30,782 bases of DNA from NCBI RefSeq assembly GCF_019127135.1, contig NZ_JAHOEA010000042.1:1-30782 (forward strand). Direction: 5' to 3'. Each line of letters opens with the position of its first letter. Positions within the stretch are counted from its first letter, which is position 1. The notes beneath the pieces are model-generated. The model saw nothing but the letters and a program-made list of their open reading frames with translations, did not search any database and had not been told where the DNA came from. Below, piece by piece: positions 1-7,593 of this stretch. The position numbers were made by a program, and so were the translations under genes. The DNA comes from Segatella copri (GTDB taxonomy: Bacteria > Bacteroidota > Bacteroidia > Bacteroidales > Bacteroidaceae).

Positions 1-120
1 AATGCCGGCATCAAGGTAATCATCGCCAACGGCAATACGCCAAACATCCTCATCAATCTGAAGGAGCATCCGATGGAGACCCTCCATACCGAGTTCGTGG
101 CAAGGCCAAAAGAGAAATAG
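1..120 (+). CDS. proB: Glutamate 5-kinase, C-terminal end (partial, cut by window start)
   Basis: The first 120 bases read in frame as 39 codons and a stop. The peptide contains AGIKVIIANGNTPNIL and ends LHTEFVARPKEK. The IKVIIANG-x-x-x-NIL block matches the end of the kinase domain of glutamate 5-kinase, which phosphorylates L-glutamate in the first step of proline synthesis. Ending soon after this block, with no PUA domain, fits the short Bacteroidota form. The next enzyme, proA, lies on the same strand about 14 kb away, which supports the call. A near copy of these 120 bases lies at 5132-5251. The start and catalytic residues are outside the window. The main uncertainty is the shortness of the fragment. 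Confidence 0.72.
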   Translation, partial: NAGIKVIIANGNTPNILINLKEHPMETLHTEFVARPKEK

Positions 121-145
121 AATTTAGTATAAAAATAATCGTTAT

Positions 146-192
146 CGCCATTACATAATTGGTTTCCAACAACTATGTAATGGCGTTTTTCT
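146..192 (+). terminator. Intrinsic terminator of proB
   Basis: A perfect 12-base inverted repeat (CGCCATTACATA at 146-157 with TATGTAATGGCG at 174-185) has a small inner TTGG/CCAA stem and runs into TTTTTCTTTC. It lies 26 bases after the proB stop. The 8-base arm CCATTACA/TGTAATGG recurs in front of the broken ATPase at 4811-4847. Confidence 0.8.
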
Positions 193-339
193 TTCTTATA
201 TACAGCAATTTCAATATAGATATGGTGTGATTCTCAGTTGGATAAAGTTAAAAAATACAATATCAATTGGAGGTTCACATGATTTTACCGATAATCACGA
301 GAAAAAACTAATACTCACTCCAAAGCCCCAGGTTTTCCG

Positions 340-347
340 TATCTTTG
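340..347 (+). promoter_or_regulatory. Promoter -7 element of the lipoprotein pair
   Basis: TATCTTTG matches the Bacteroidota TAnnTTTG element and is followed by GCA. No clear TTTG is seen about 20 bases upstream. It sits 48 bases before the preferred start at 395 and only 18 before the upstream in-frame ATG at 365, which favours the later start. The rest of 193-339 is AT-rich with nothing else I can support. Confidence 0.6.
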
Positions 348-394
348 CAGCATGAAAATAATTAATGTATAATCTTATAAAAAAACGACACGCT

Positions 395-2059
395 ATGAAG
401 AAAGTGAACAAGATGAATTTTCTTTTAGAAGAAACAAGCAAGTGGCTATTATCATTAGGACTCATTATCTCAATGGGAGCCTGCAGTGACAACGACTCTG
501 ACGAGAATGTGCCTAATCCAGGACATACTCCACTGACAGATGTTCAAGTAGCGCCACGCAATCCTTACCTGGCATCCGAACATTATAGTATCACGCATTT
601 CAATTCAGCGCAGACCGACGCTTTCCCTTATGCAGTGAAGGATGGTATATTCACCGTGAATCCGGAGAATTGTGCTTCTACCTGGAGCGGACCTGTCAAC
701 CTGATGACACTCTCCTCTACCTCACCAGATTACATGTGGGGTATGAGCAGCGACCGCGTATCCTATATCAACGTAAAAGACGGAAAGTTTGAGCGCATTG
801 TCGAAGCGGAACTTCCTGACATCAAGAAGCATACCAAGGAAGAGTTAGAAAAACTGACTGCCGACTATTCATCACTGAATGACTTGAACAAAGCGGCAAC
901 AGACATTCTGGGACAGATGCCACAGATGTCGATGGCGAACGGATGCTACGTTTTGTGCGACAAGGACAATTTTGTATATATCAATGCTGGAAGAAAACTG
1001 TCTCGATATCGTCTCAAGAACGCCTCCAAGCCTGAGGAAGGAATCATGTTGGACAACACGATAAACCTGGCTTCCAACATAGCCAATTCACGCACCCTTG
1101 TAGGAGTATCCATGACATTTGATGGTCATCTGATTGTTGCGGCTCAACGTTGCCTGTTGATGCTAGACCGTGGCTTGACTACCATAGAGGATACCTATAC
1201 CCTGCCTACAGACCAGATATTGACCAATTCCGTCTCAGTGGACGAAAACTCTGTCTATGTGGCGAGCAACAGCACCGAGCCTAACGGCAAGGGATTGATA
1301 CAGCGCATTATCTGCAAGAATGGCAAGTTCTCTACAGATGCTTCCGAAGGTGCTTGGCAAGCTTCTTATGATGGAGGTCCTGCTGCTCCTTGCATTAAAT
1401 TGGGCTATGGTACTGGCTCCACTCCTACCTTGATGGGATTTGGTAGCGATGAAGACAAACTCGTTGTCATCACCGATGGCAGCAAACGCATGAAGTTAGC
1501 AGCATTCTGGCGAGACGAGATTCCTACAGATGCCAAGGTCATTGAAGAAGGCAACCCTAGATTGGCGGGAGTGTTTGAAGTATCATGCGGACTTCCTGTC
1601 TCTACTGAGTGGGTGCAGTCAGAACAGTCGGTAGTAGTAGGTGGCTATGAGGCTTTCGTTGTAAACAACATCAAGGAAACTGCCGAAAAAGCTACAGACA
1701 AGATTATCGGTGTATTGGCGATTGGTCCTCTCTTGGAAGGTCCAAAAGGCGTGGAGTGTGTACGTTGGAATGTAAAGGACAACAAATGGGAGGCTCTTTG
1801 GAGTCGCTCTGACATAAGTTCTATAAGTATGATTCCTGCTGTTAGCACAGCTTCTGACATGGTCTTCGTAAATGGTTGGTACGATAATGCAGGTTGGAAG
1901 ATTACAGGTTTGGATTGGGCAACAGGCAAGACTCGCCACCAAGTGAATCTGGGTAAAAGTAATCGAGGCAATGGCGCATATGCCATCTTGCAGTACTTCC
2001 CGAATGGTGACTTATTGTTTAATTCGGTAGCAGGACCTTTCCGTGCCCCATTAAAGTAA
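395..2059 (+). CDS. Surface lipoprotein, probable beta-propeller, function unknown
   Basis: The product is about 554 residues from ATG 395. An in-frame ATG at 365 would add ten polar residues ahead of the signal peptide, and ATG 413 is also possible. A hydrophobic stretch ends in the lipobox SMGAC, followed by SDNDSDEN. Acidic residues straight after the lipid-bearing Cys are the known Bacteroidota signal for export to the cell surface. The rest has recurring short blocks such as MTFDGHLIVAA, VDENSVYVAS and DEDKLVVITD, typical of a bladed propeller. I see no catalytic motif and no enzyme family I can name. The next lipoprotein starts two bases after its stop, so the two are co-transcribed and probably act together at the cell surface. 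An AraC-like membrane regulator lies downstream. Confidence 0.72.
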   Translation: MKKVNKMNFLLEETSKWLLSLGLIISMGACSDNDSDENVPNPGHTPLTDVQVAPRNPYLASEHYSITHFNSAQTDAFPYAVKDGIFTVNPENCASTWSGPVNLMTLSSTSPDYMWGMSSDRVSYINVKDGKFERIVEAELPDIKKHTKEELEKLTADYSSLNDLNKAATDILGQMPQMSMANGCYVLCDKDNFVYINAGRKLSRYRLKNASKPEEGIMLDNTINLASNIANSRTLVGVSMTFDGHLIVAAQRCLLMLDRGLTTIEDTYTLPTDQILTNSVSVDENSVYVASNSTEPNGKGLIQRIICKNGKFSTDASEGAWQASYDGGPAAPCIKLGYGTGSTPTLMGFGSDEDKLVVITDGSKRMKLAAFWRDEIPTDAKVIEEGNPRLAGVFEVSCGLPVSTEWVQSEQSVVVGGYEAFVVNNIKETAEKATDKIIGVLAIGPLLEGPKGVECVRWNVKDNKWEALWSRSDISSISMIPAVSTASDMVFVNGWYDNAGWKITGLDWATGKTRHQVNLGKSNRGNGAYAILQYFPNGDLLFNSVAGPFRAPLK

Positions 2060-2061
2060 AT

Positions 2062-3384
2062 ATGACGATGAATAAAATCTGGAATTTAAGTTTATTGTGC
2101 CTGGGCGCATTGGTATTGATCGTCCAGACAGCTTGCAGCGATAATGACAGCGATTCCCGAGAAGTTCCACAAGTCGTTCCAACAGCTCAGTGGAGCCAGA
2201 CGATGGCAGGAAATGGTGAGACATTGGGAGCTTATCCCGATCTCTACAGCAACTATTGGGAATTTACTTATCGCCAGGATGAGAACTCTGATAAAATTAT
2301 CTGCATCAAGGGACAATACCCTTACTGCAGATACATGAGTTTCTCATTCTACAATGACGAGACAGGAGATGTCATCGGCGGTTTGGACGATATCAACATT
2401 CATGCAGATGCTGGTTCTACCAATCCATTCAAAAAGACTATATCGGGCAAAAACTACTATACCCTCTATGTGGTATCTGACGATGTTAGTCAAAAAGTAC
2501 TGGACAAGTTGAAAGGCGCCAATATCTGCAAGGTAGATTCCAAAGTCAAGAAGGTGATGATATGTCATCGCCAATACCTTGGTACAAAGGAAGATGGCAA
2601 GACCGATGACGAGTTTGGTGGAGTATCATTGCCTGAAATCACGGCATTGGACACAGAAAACTTCAAGAATGTAGTTCCACCTGCACACGTGGAATCGAAT
2701 GTCTATAAGATTACATCGAAAGTTTTCTCACAGAAGTCGGATGAGAACAACCAAGTGCCATTTTTCCTGGCACCAGTGAGCAGGTATTACCCGAACAATT
2801 CCACCTCTTATCTCTATGCTCGCACCCATCTGCAGAAGGATTCCATCTTGGCGTTCACCTTCTATCCTGTTACTGCACCGACCAAGCCTGAGGAATACGC
2901 TACAGCTGATGCCCGATATTGGTCCATCTGTCTAGGTTCTGCATCCGATACCCGTTCATATTATTCAATATGTGACCGTGATGCAAGATACGAGCCTGGC
3001 AAGAAAGCCATGTTCTTCATCTGCCTGAAAAACAACCCTAAGTTGAAGGAGATTGAGGAAAAGGTGAGAAAGCTCAATGAGGAACAAGGTGGTTTCGTGA
3101 ACCTCATGGTATGGGACAGCGAGAAGAAAAACATAGACGGAAAGCCTATTGGCGAATATATCGCATTGATGTATCGCAACATCCTGCCTAATCCTGACTG
3201 CCTTTATTCTATGGTGAAGATGACACCTACGGCATATAAGGACGAAAAGGGTGAACCTATCGACCATGTCACCGACCCAGAAAATCAGTTGGCGCATCTA
3301 GCATTGGGGAGATATGGTCCTATAGGCACAAAAATCAGCACCCAGTTATTCCTGGAAGCCCGCATTGATGTCGTACACATGTAA
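2062..3384 (+). CDS. Surface lipoprotein of an uncharacterised secreted family (RYMSF / GSTNPF motifs)
   Basis: The product is 440 residues; ATG 2068 is an equally good start. The signal peptide ends in the lipobox VQTAC, followed by SDNDSDSRE, the same acidic surface-export signal as its neighbour. Residues around 80-125 hold GQYPYCRYMSF and DAGSTNPF, and the second half has ARYWSICLG, DRDARYEPG and RNILPNP. From memory, the order G-x-YP-x-x-RYMSF, D-x-GS-x-NPF, RYWS-x-C and RN-x-LP recurs in hypothetical secreted proteins of actinobacteria and environmental proteobacteria. That points to a shared fold but gives no function. The gene is two bases behind the propeller lipoprotein and surely in its operon. 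The catalytic role, if any, is unknown. Confidence 0.72.
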   Translation: MTMNKIWNLSLLCLGALVLIVQTACSDNDSDSREVPQVVPTAQWSQTMAGNGETLGAYPDLYSNYWEFTYRQDENSDKIICIKGQYPYCRYMSFSFYNDETGDVIGGLDDINIHADAGSTNPFKKTISGKNYYTLYVVSDDVSQKVLDKLKGANICKVDSKVKKVMICHRQYLGTKEDGKTDDEFGGVSLPEITALDTENFKNVVPPAHVESNVYKITSKVFSQKSDENNQVPFFLAPVSRYYPNNSTSYLYARTHLQKDSILAFTFYPVTAPTKPEEYATADARYWSICLGSASDTRSYYSICDRDARYEPGKKAMFFICLKNNPKLKEIEEKVRKLNEEQGGFVNLMVWDSEKKNIDGKPIGEYIALMYRNILPNPDCLYSMVKMTPTAYKDEKGEPIDHVTDPENQLAHLALGRYGPIGTKISTQLFLEARIDVVHM

Positions 3385-3449
3385 TAAAAATGATTTACGT
3401 CAGGCAGGCAGCACTGCTAGTTTAATTTTTGTAAAAATAGTGACTGTGA

Positions 3450-3481
3450 TTTGCCCATCTTGATAAAAAGCATTACTTTTG
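3450..3481 (+). promoter_or_regulatory. Promoter of the membrane AraC-like regulator
   Basis: TTTG at 3450-3453, 20 bases, then TACTTTTG at 3474-3481: a good match to the Bacteroidota -33/-7 pair. It lies 16 bases before the ATG at 3498, so the leader is very short and the regulator is transcribed separately from the lipoproteins. Confidence 0.6.
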
Positions 3482-3497
3482 CAAAAAAGTATCAAGA

Positions 3498-4703
3498 ATG
3501 GGAATATCTATCGAATTTGCAAGCCCAGACATATTTTATGCCTTGGCTTGCTTTACTTATATAATAGTAGGCATAACATGTGGCATCATCAGATGGTGCC
3601 ACATGTGCCATCCTTACGACAAACAGGCAGACTTCTTTTATCCTGCTCGCCGGCAAGTGACCTTTTATTTTGCGGCAACTGTCTTGCAGTTCCCATATAT
3701 ATTATGCCCACATGACGCTGACTTGTGGTTTTACGTCCGCTCGTTTGGCATCATCTATTACCCGATGTGTGCAGCCATGATGTTCCATCGTTACTTCCGC
3801 CTGGGACATGGTAATCGTAATTGGCTGTCGCGTTTCAAGTTTTCCATATCTATTGGTTTACTCGTCGTGCTAATGCTCCTATCTCTGTTCCATACCGATG
3901 ACACATTCTCAAGAAACCAGTTGGTATGGGAATGTGTTATGGGTGGCATAAGCCTTCTGCTCACCATGGATTTTGTAATCGAAGGTCGATGGCTCAATCA
4001 TCAGATAGACAATTACCACACACAGAATTACTCCAATGACAGCGATTTTCCGTATGCTTTTGCCAAGAAGGTAATTTATCAACCCCTGGGATGTTTCTTG
4101 TTGATGTGGATAGTTTTTCTTACAGACAGCAGAATGGTTAAAATGATTGTTGACCTACTGCTTGCAGCCTGGATGCTGCTTATCCTATGTATGATATTGC
4201 ATCCCAACCGCATGATACATTCTGCAGAAGTAAAAGAGAAAATGGAAAAGTTGGAAGCGGAAAGCCTTCAACTGGTACAGAAAGAAGCCGAAGAAACTGA
4301 AAATCAGGTCATCGCAGAGGACATGGTTGAGGGTGAAAAAGGAACATCAGTGAAAACTGAAAGACAAATTCAGCCAGAGGAGTGGGATACCGTGAGACAA
4401 GAAGTGCTTACCATCGTGAGTCGGCGGTATCTGGAACCCAGCCTGAAACGAGTGGAAGTAATAGGCGATGTAAGAAATTGCACACACAGCTTGGCGGGCA
4501 AGTTTATCACAGAAATAGGATTCTACCAATTGGTAAATGCCTTCCGCATCCGCCATTACGAGCAACTGATAAAAGATGCGCCTGCAGCTATGAGCCAAGA
4601 AATGGCCGCCGAGAAATGTGGCTTCAAGAATCGCTGGGCACTCTCCAATGCCCGCAAGCGAATGAAAGATTTCGACTATTCGCTTATCGAGGAATATCTA
4701 TAA
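3498..4703 (+). CDS. Membrane-anchored transcriptional regulator with C-terminal AraC-type HTH
   Basis: The product is 401 residues. The first 240 or so contain about seven hydrophobic helices (for example FYALACFTYIIVGITCGII near residue 13 and LLLAAWMLLILCMIL near 225). A charged, probably coiled-coil linker follows (EKMEKLEAESLQLVQKEAEE). Residues from about 300 to the end resemble an AraC DNA-binding domain: FYQLVNAFRIRHYEQLI fits the first recognition region and EMAAEKCGFKNRWALSNARK the second (compare IAEKSGFSS-x-x-x-F-x-R-x-F-K). The layout predicts a sensor that acts at the promoter while staying in the inner membrane. Its signal is not evident. It lies just downstream of two surface lipoproteins with its own promoter and terminator, and may control them. 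Confidence 0.75.
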   Translation: MGISIEFASPDIFYALACFTYIIVGITCGIIRWCHMCHPYDKQADFFYPARRQVTFYFAATVLQFPYILCPHDADLWFYVRSFGIIYYPMCAAMMFHRYFRLGHGNRNWLSRFKFSISIGLLVVLMLLSLFHTDDTFSRNQLVWECVMGGISLLLTMDFVIEGRWLNHQIDNYHTQNYSNDSDFPYAFAKKVIYQPLGCFLLMWIVFLTDSRMVKMIVDLLLAAWMLLILCMILHPNRMIHSAEVKEKMEKLEAESLQLVQKEAEETENQVIAEDMVEGEKGTSVKTERQIQPEEWDTVRQEVLTIVSRRYLEPSLKRVEVIGDVRNCTHSLAGKFITEIGFYQLVNAFRIRHYEQLIKDAPAAMSQEMAAEKCGFKNRWALSNARKRMKDFDYSLIEEYL

Positions 4704-4739
4704 GTAGGATAAGATATTACATTGTTGTCCTCAAAATGA

Positions 4740-4779
4740 CAGAAAGTTTACCTACGGATTAAACTTTCTGCCTTTTTCT
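4740..4779 (+). terminator. Intrinsic terminator of the regulator gene
   Basis: CAGAAAGTTTA (4740-4750) and TAAACTTTCTG (4760-4770) form an 11-bp stem with a 9-base loop, followed by CCTTTTTCTTTT. It lies 36 bases after the stop codon. Confidence 0.8.
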
Positions 4780-4847
4780 TTTGCTCATTCAAGAAATAGT
4801 CGTATCTTTGCCATTACAACAAAGTTGTAACACCAAAAATGTAATGG
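4780..4847 (+). promoter_or_regulatory. Promoter and overlapping palindromes before the broken ATPase
   Basis: TTTG (4780-4783), 19 bases, then TATCTTTG (4803-4810) is a near-ideal promoter. At the expected transcript start, two inverted repeats share the same bases: TTACAAC-AAA-GTTGTAA (4814-4830) and CCATTACA (4811-4818) with TGTAATGG (4840-4847). Only one can form at a time in RNA; as DNA they could be an operator. The downstream reading frame is broken. Confidence 0.55.
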
Positions 4848-4850
4848 CAT

Positions 4851-5251
4851 ATGAAACCAAGTAACAGGAAATTAGCAAATCCTTTCATCTATCAAGGGTA
4901 TGAAAGTCCTGAGTATTTCTGCGATAGAGAAGCAGAGACTGCTACCCTTTTATCTCATCTGAAGAACGGCAGGAACGTAACACTTATCTCTCAGCATAGA
5001 ATTGGCAAGACGGGACTCATCAAGAATACCTTCTTCTATCTCGAGAAAGAAGAGAACGATTCCGTGTGCCTTACCGAGTTGATGTTCACCGATAATGCCG
5101 AGTTGTCAGGCTTGATAGCCAGGATGTGGCGAATGCCGGCATCAAGGTAATCATCGCCAACGGCAATACGCCAAACATCCTCATCAATCTGAAGGAGCAT
5201 CCGATGGAGACCCTTCATACTGAGTTTGTGGCAAGACCACTAAACAAGTAA
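4851..5251 (+). pseudogene. Chimeric remnant: AAA ATPase N-terminus joined to proB fragments
   Basis: From ATG 4851 the frame first reads like the start of a Bacteroidales archaeal-type AAA ATPase: NPFIYQGYESPEYFCDREAE, then a Walker A motif in SQHRIGKTGLIKN (about residues 47-59). From about 5050 it turns into glutamate 5-kinase sequence: ENDSVCLTELMFTDNAELSG corresponds to the conserved ENDxVxxTELMFTDNDELSG segment of ProB. Near 5121-5131 there is a deletion and a frame change. The ATPase frame stops at 5150, while the proB frame resumes as DVANAGIKVIIANG and runs to the stop at 5249-5251. Neither protein can be functional. The last 120 bases match window positions 1-120. Promoter and start codon are intact, so a short peptide of about 99 residues may still be made. 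Confidence 0.75.
5132..5251 (+). repeat. proB: Direct repeat of the proB 3' end (partner at 1-120)
   Basis: Bases 5132-5214 are identical to 1-83. The last 37 bases then carry 10 differences. The first four are silent third-position changes and the rest alter the last few codons (RPKEK versus RPLNK). The stop codons align. The pattern of perfect identity followed by mostly silent divergence suggests two different proB alleles joined or converted here rather than a fresh duplication. The partner copy continues left of the window. Confidence 0.85.
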
Positions 5252-5283
5252 ATTCATTAGGGATAAGAAATACAGAAACCTAA

Positions 5284-5330
5284 AAAAGCAGCAAGCCTAT
5301 TTATATAGACTTTGCTGCTTTTCGTTTTTA
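5284..5330. terminator. Bidirectional intrinsic terminator
   Basis: AAAAGCAGCAA (5284-5294) pairs with TTGCTGCTTTT (5312-5322). T-rich runs follow on both strands (TTTTCGTTTTTA on plus; CTTTTTTA on minus). It separates the chimeric remnant from the convergent alpha-galactosidase gene, whose stop lies at 5349. Confidence 0.8.
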
Positions 5331-5348
5331 TTATGAATAGTTGATACG

Positions 5349-7529
5349 TTATTCTAATACCAATACGTGGCTCGTTCCATCTGTCTGGCTGAATACATTC
5401 AAACCGACCTTCATCAGATAGTCACCGCTATACTGCTTGCCATTGCACTCCAAATCAGATTCCTTTCCAGGCATCAGATTGGTCTCCTTTATGGTATAAA
5501 CCTTATCGGCATCCAATCCCTGCATCTTCACATTCATCACAGGCTCCTTGTAGCGTGGATGCAAGTCGTATGCAAAGAGAATGGCACGCTGCTTGTCCTT
5601 ACTTACATAGTTAATGGCACAATGGTTGCCTTCGTAAGGAGAAACCAGGCGATACTGGTCGCCCTCGAGAATCATAGGCTTCATGCTATCGTAGTTCTTA
5701 ACAGCATTCTGCACAAACTTGTATTCATCACCAGAAAGCGACTTGAGGTCGATATCAAAGCCCAACTTACATGAACTGCAAACATCGGTGCGGAACTTCA
5801 CACTGGTATTCTTGTTCCAGTTGGTTACATGCGAACCCATGGTCTTGGCTGGGAAGAACTTCGACAGGCTCCACTGGATGTAGAGGCGCTCGTATGGATC
5901 AGTATCGTCTGAACACCAGAACTCGGTGAAATACTTAAGCATCTCATAATCCATTCTGCCGCCACCGCCAGAGCAGAGCATCATCGGCAACTTAGGATAC
6001 TTCTTATGAATACGGGTAAGCACCTTGTAGATACCACGCACATGATCGATATAGAAATTACCCTGATTCTCCTTATGATATGGAGAATAGATATTGGTAA
6101 TCACACTGTTGCAGTCCCACTTGAAGTAAGCCACATCCGGATTCTCCGTCATGATGCGATCCACGATGCCGAATACATAATCCTGTACCTTAGGGTTACT
6201 GATATCAAGCACCAGCTGGTTGCGGTAATAATAGGTATCACGCTTTGGCTGCATGATCACCCAGTCGGGATGCTTCTCAAAGAGTTCACTCTTAGGATTC
6301 ACCATCTCAGGCTCAATCCAAATACCAAACTTTACACCAGCCTTCTTGGCGTCTCTTACCAATCCAGGTATTCCATCAGGCAGCTTGCTTTTGGTAGCCT
6401 CCCAGTCGCCGAGACCTGCATGGTCGTCCTTGCGAGGATACTTGTTGGCAAACCAACCATCATCAAGCAAGAACATATCTACACCCAGGTCCTTGGCATC
6501 CTTCATCAACTCTGCAAGCCTCTGCTGGTTGAAGCCGAAGCCTGTATTCTCCCAGTTGTTCAAGAGCGTAAGGCGATCTTCCATACCCATGTTTACCTGA
6601 TACTGACGAGCCCAATTGTGCAAATTACGGGAAGCCTCACCGATACCATTATCGCTCATGGCAAAGATAAATTCAGGGGTAGTGAACGTCTCACCAGCCT
6701 TCAGTTTATAATTAGAGGCGTATGGATTGATGGCAGGAATAACACGAAGAGCTCCCACGTTATCTACCTCGAAGGTAAAGCGGAAGTTGCCAGGCCATCC
6801 GATGGTTCCAAGCATCACCTTGCCCTCATTCTCCTTGGCAGGCTCATCAAATCCCAGTTCAAAGAAAGGCTCCTCCTGCATGGCTGCACGGGTACCCAAC
6901 TTGGTATCAACAATTTTCTTACCAGCAGTCAACTGGCAAGTTTCAGGCTGGCCTTCCTTAGCCCAGTCGCTATGATAATTGGTAACGAAATACTTGTTTG
7001 CCTTGAAATAAAGCATTGTTGAGCTATATCTCCAAAGCGTAACCGGAGCTTTCTCCTTATGAGAGATTTCGCTCCACGCCTTGATGACGTTCTCCTTAGG
7101 ATAAGCAGCATAGTGGAGTTTCACTGTCAGCGGATACACCTTGTCCTTAAGCGTGATGATGGTCTCAACACCTCCACTGATAGCCTTTTCTTCAGAAGAC
7201 TGATAATACAAATAGGTGGTCATATTACCATCTGCATGGGTCACTGCCACTGCTGGCTCGAAGAAATCTTCAGCACCAGAGGTTGCATAAACCTCATGAC
7301 CTCGCTGGCAGACGGAACCATCAGAGGCTGCATATACATCCCACTTCAGATGATTGTAATCTGAAGGATTCTTCAACTTGTCACCCAGATACACTTGGTA
7401 GAGGCGACCCTTAGGAGAAACCTGCATCACGAGGTCGGTCTTGTCTGTTGACACTCTGATGGTCTTTTGAGCAGATGCCATGATAGATGTCATGCACATC
7501 GCTGCGATAATCATAAATACCTTTTTCAT
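5349..7529 (-). CDS. Alpha-galactosidase, glycoside hydrolase family 36, exported
   Basis: The product is 726 residues, the usual length for GH36, and begins with a cleavable signal peptide ending ASAQ, so it should act in the periplasm or outside. Clan GH-D motifs appear in order: FLLDDGWF (about 353-360), GIWIEPEMVNP (about 403-413), YFKWDCN with the predicted nucleophile Asp472, CSGGGGRMD (from Cys519) and WCSDDTD with the predicted acid/base Asp541. The enzyme should release terminal alpha-galactose from raffinose-type or galactomannan sugars. It lies 64 bases downstream of the TonB-dependent receptor gene with no promoter motif between them, so they form an operon. The substrate is known only to family level. 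Confidence 0.92.
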   Translation of the reverse strand: MKKVFMIIAAMCMTSIMASAQKTIRVSTDKTDLVMQVSPKGRLYQVYLGDKLKNPSDYNHLKWDVYAASDGSVCQRGHEVYATSGAEDFFEPAVAVTHADGNMTTYLYYQSSEEKAISGGVETIITLKDKVYPLTVKLHYAAYPKENVIKAWSEISHKEKAPVTLWRYSSTMLYFKANKYFVTNYHSDWAKEGQPETCQLTAGKKIVDTKLGTRAAMQEEPFFELGFDEPAKENEGKVMLGTIGWPGNFRFTFEVDNVGALRVIPAINPYASNYKLKAGETFTTPEFIFAMSDNGIGEASRNLHNWARQYQVNMGMEDRLTLLNNWENTGFGFNQQRLAELMKDAKDLGVDMFLLDDGWFANKYPRKDDHAGLGDWEATKSKLPDGIPGLVRDAKKAGVKFGIWIEPEMVNPKSELFEKHPDWVIMQPKRDTYYYRNQLVLDISNPKVQDYVFGIVDRIMTENPDVAYFKWDCNSVITNIYSPYHKENQGNFYIDHVRGIYKVLTRIHKKYPKLPMMLCSGGGGRMDYEMLKYFTEFWCSDDTDPYERLYIQWSLSKFFPAKTMGSHVTNWNKNTSVKFRTDVCSSCKLGFDIDLKSLSGDEYKFVQNAVKNYDSMKPMILEGDQYRLVSPYEGNHCAINYVSKDKQRAILFAYDLHPRYKEPVMNVKMQGLDADKVYTIKETNLMPGKESDLECNGKQYSGDYLMKVGLNVFSQTDGTSHVLVLE

Positions 7530-7593
7530 CGTTCTTTGGTTTTTATGTGATTGCTTTGTTATAATTAAACGCTATAATACTTTCATTATTATC

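Noticed and set aside
279..311. Ten-codon frame MILPIITRKN behind a GGAGG, reminiscent of a peptide deformylase start
   Set aside because: Too short to assign; the resemblance covers only five residues and the frame stops at once.
365..394. Upstream start for the first lipoprotein
   Set aside because: It would put a polar, basic segment before the signal peptide and sits only 18 bases after the promoter element; ATG 395 fits better.
121..5131. Insertion sequence or integrase-mediated element between the proB repeats
   Set aside because: No transposase, integrase or terminal inverted repeats are visible; the direct repeat is coding proB sequence of 120 bases, better explained by homologous recombination.
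6006..7022. 338-codon plus-strand open frame opposite the alpha-galactosidase gene
   Set aside because: It lies antisense to a GH36 gene with all catalytic motifs, lacks a promoter, and its product resembles no protein.
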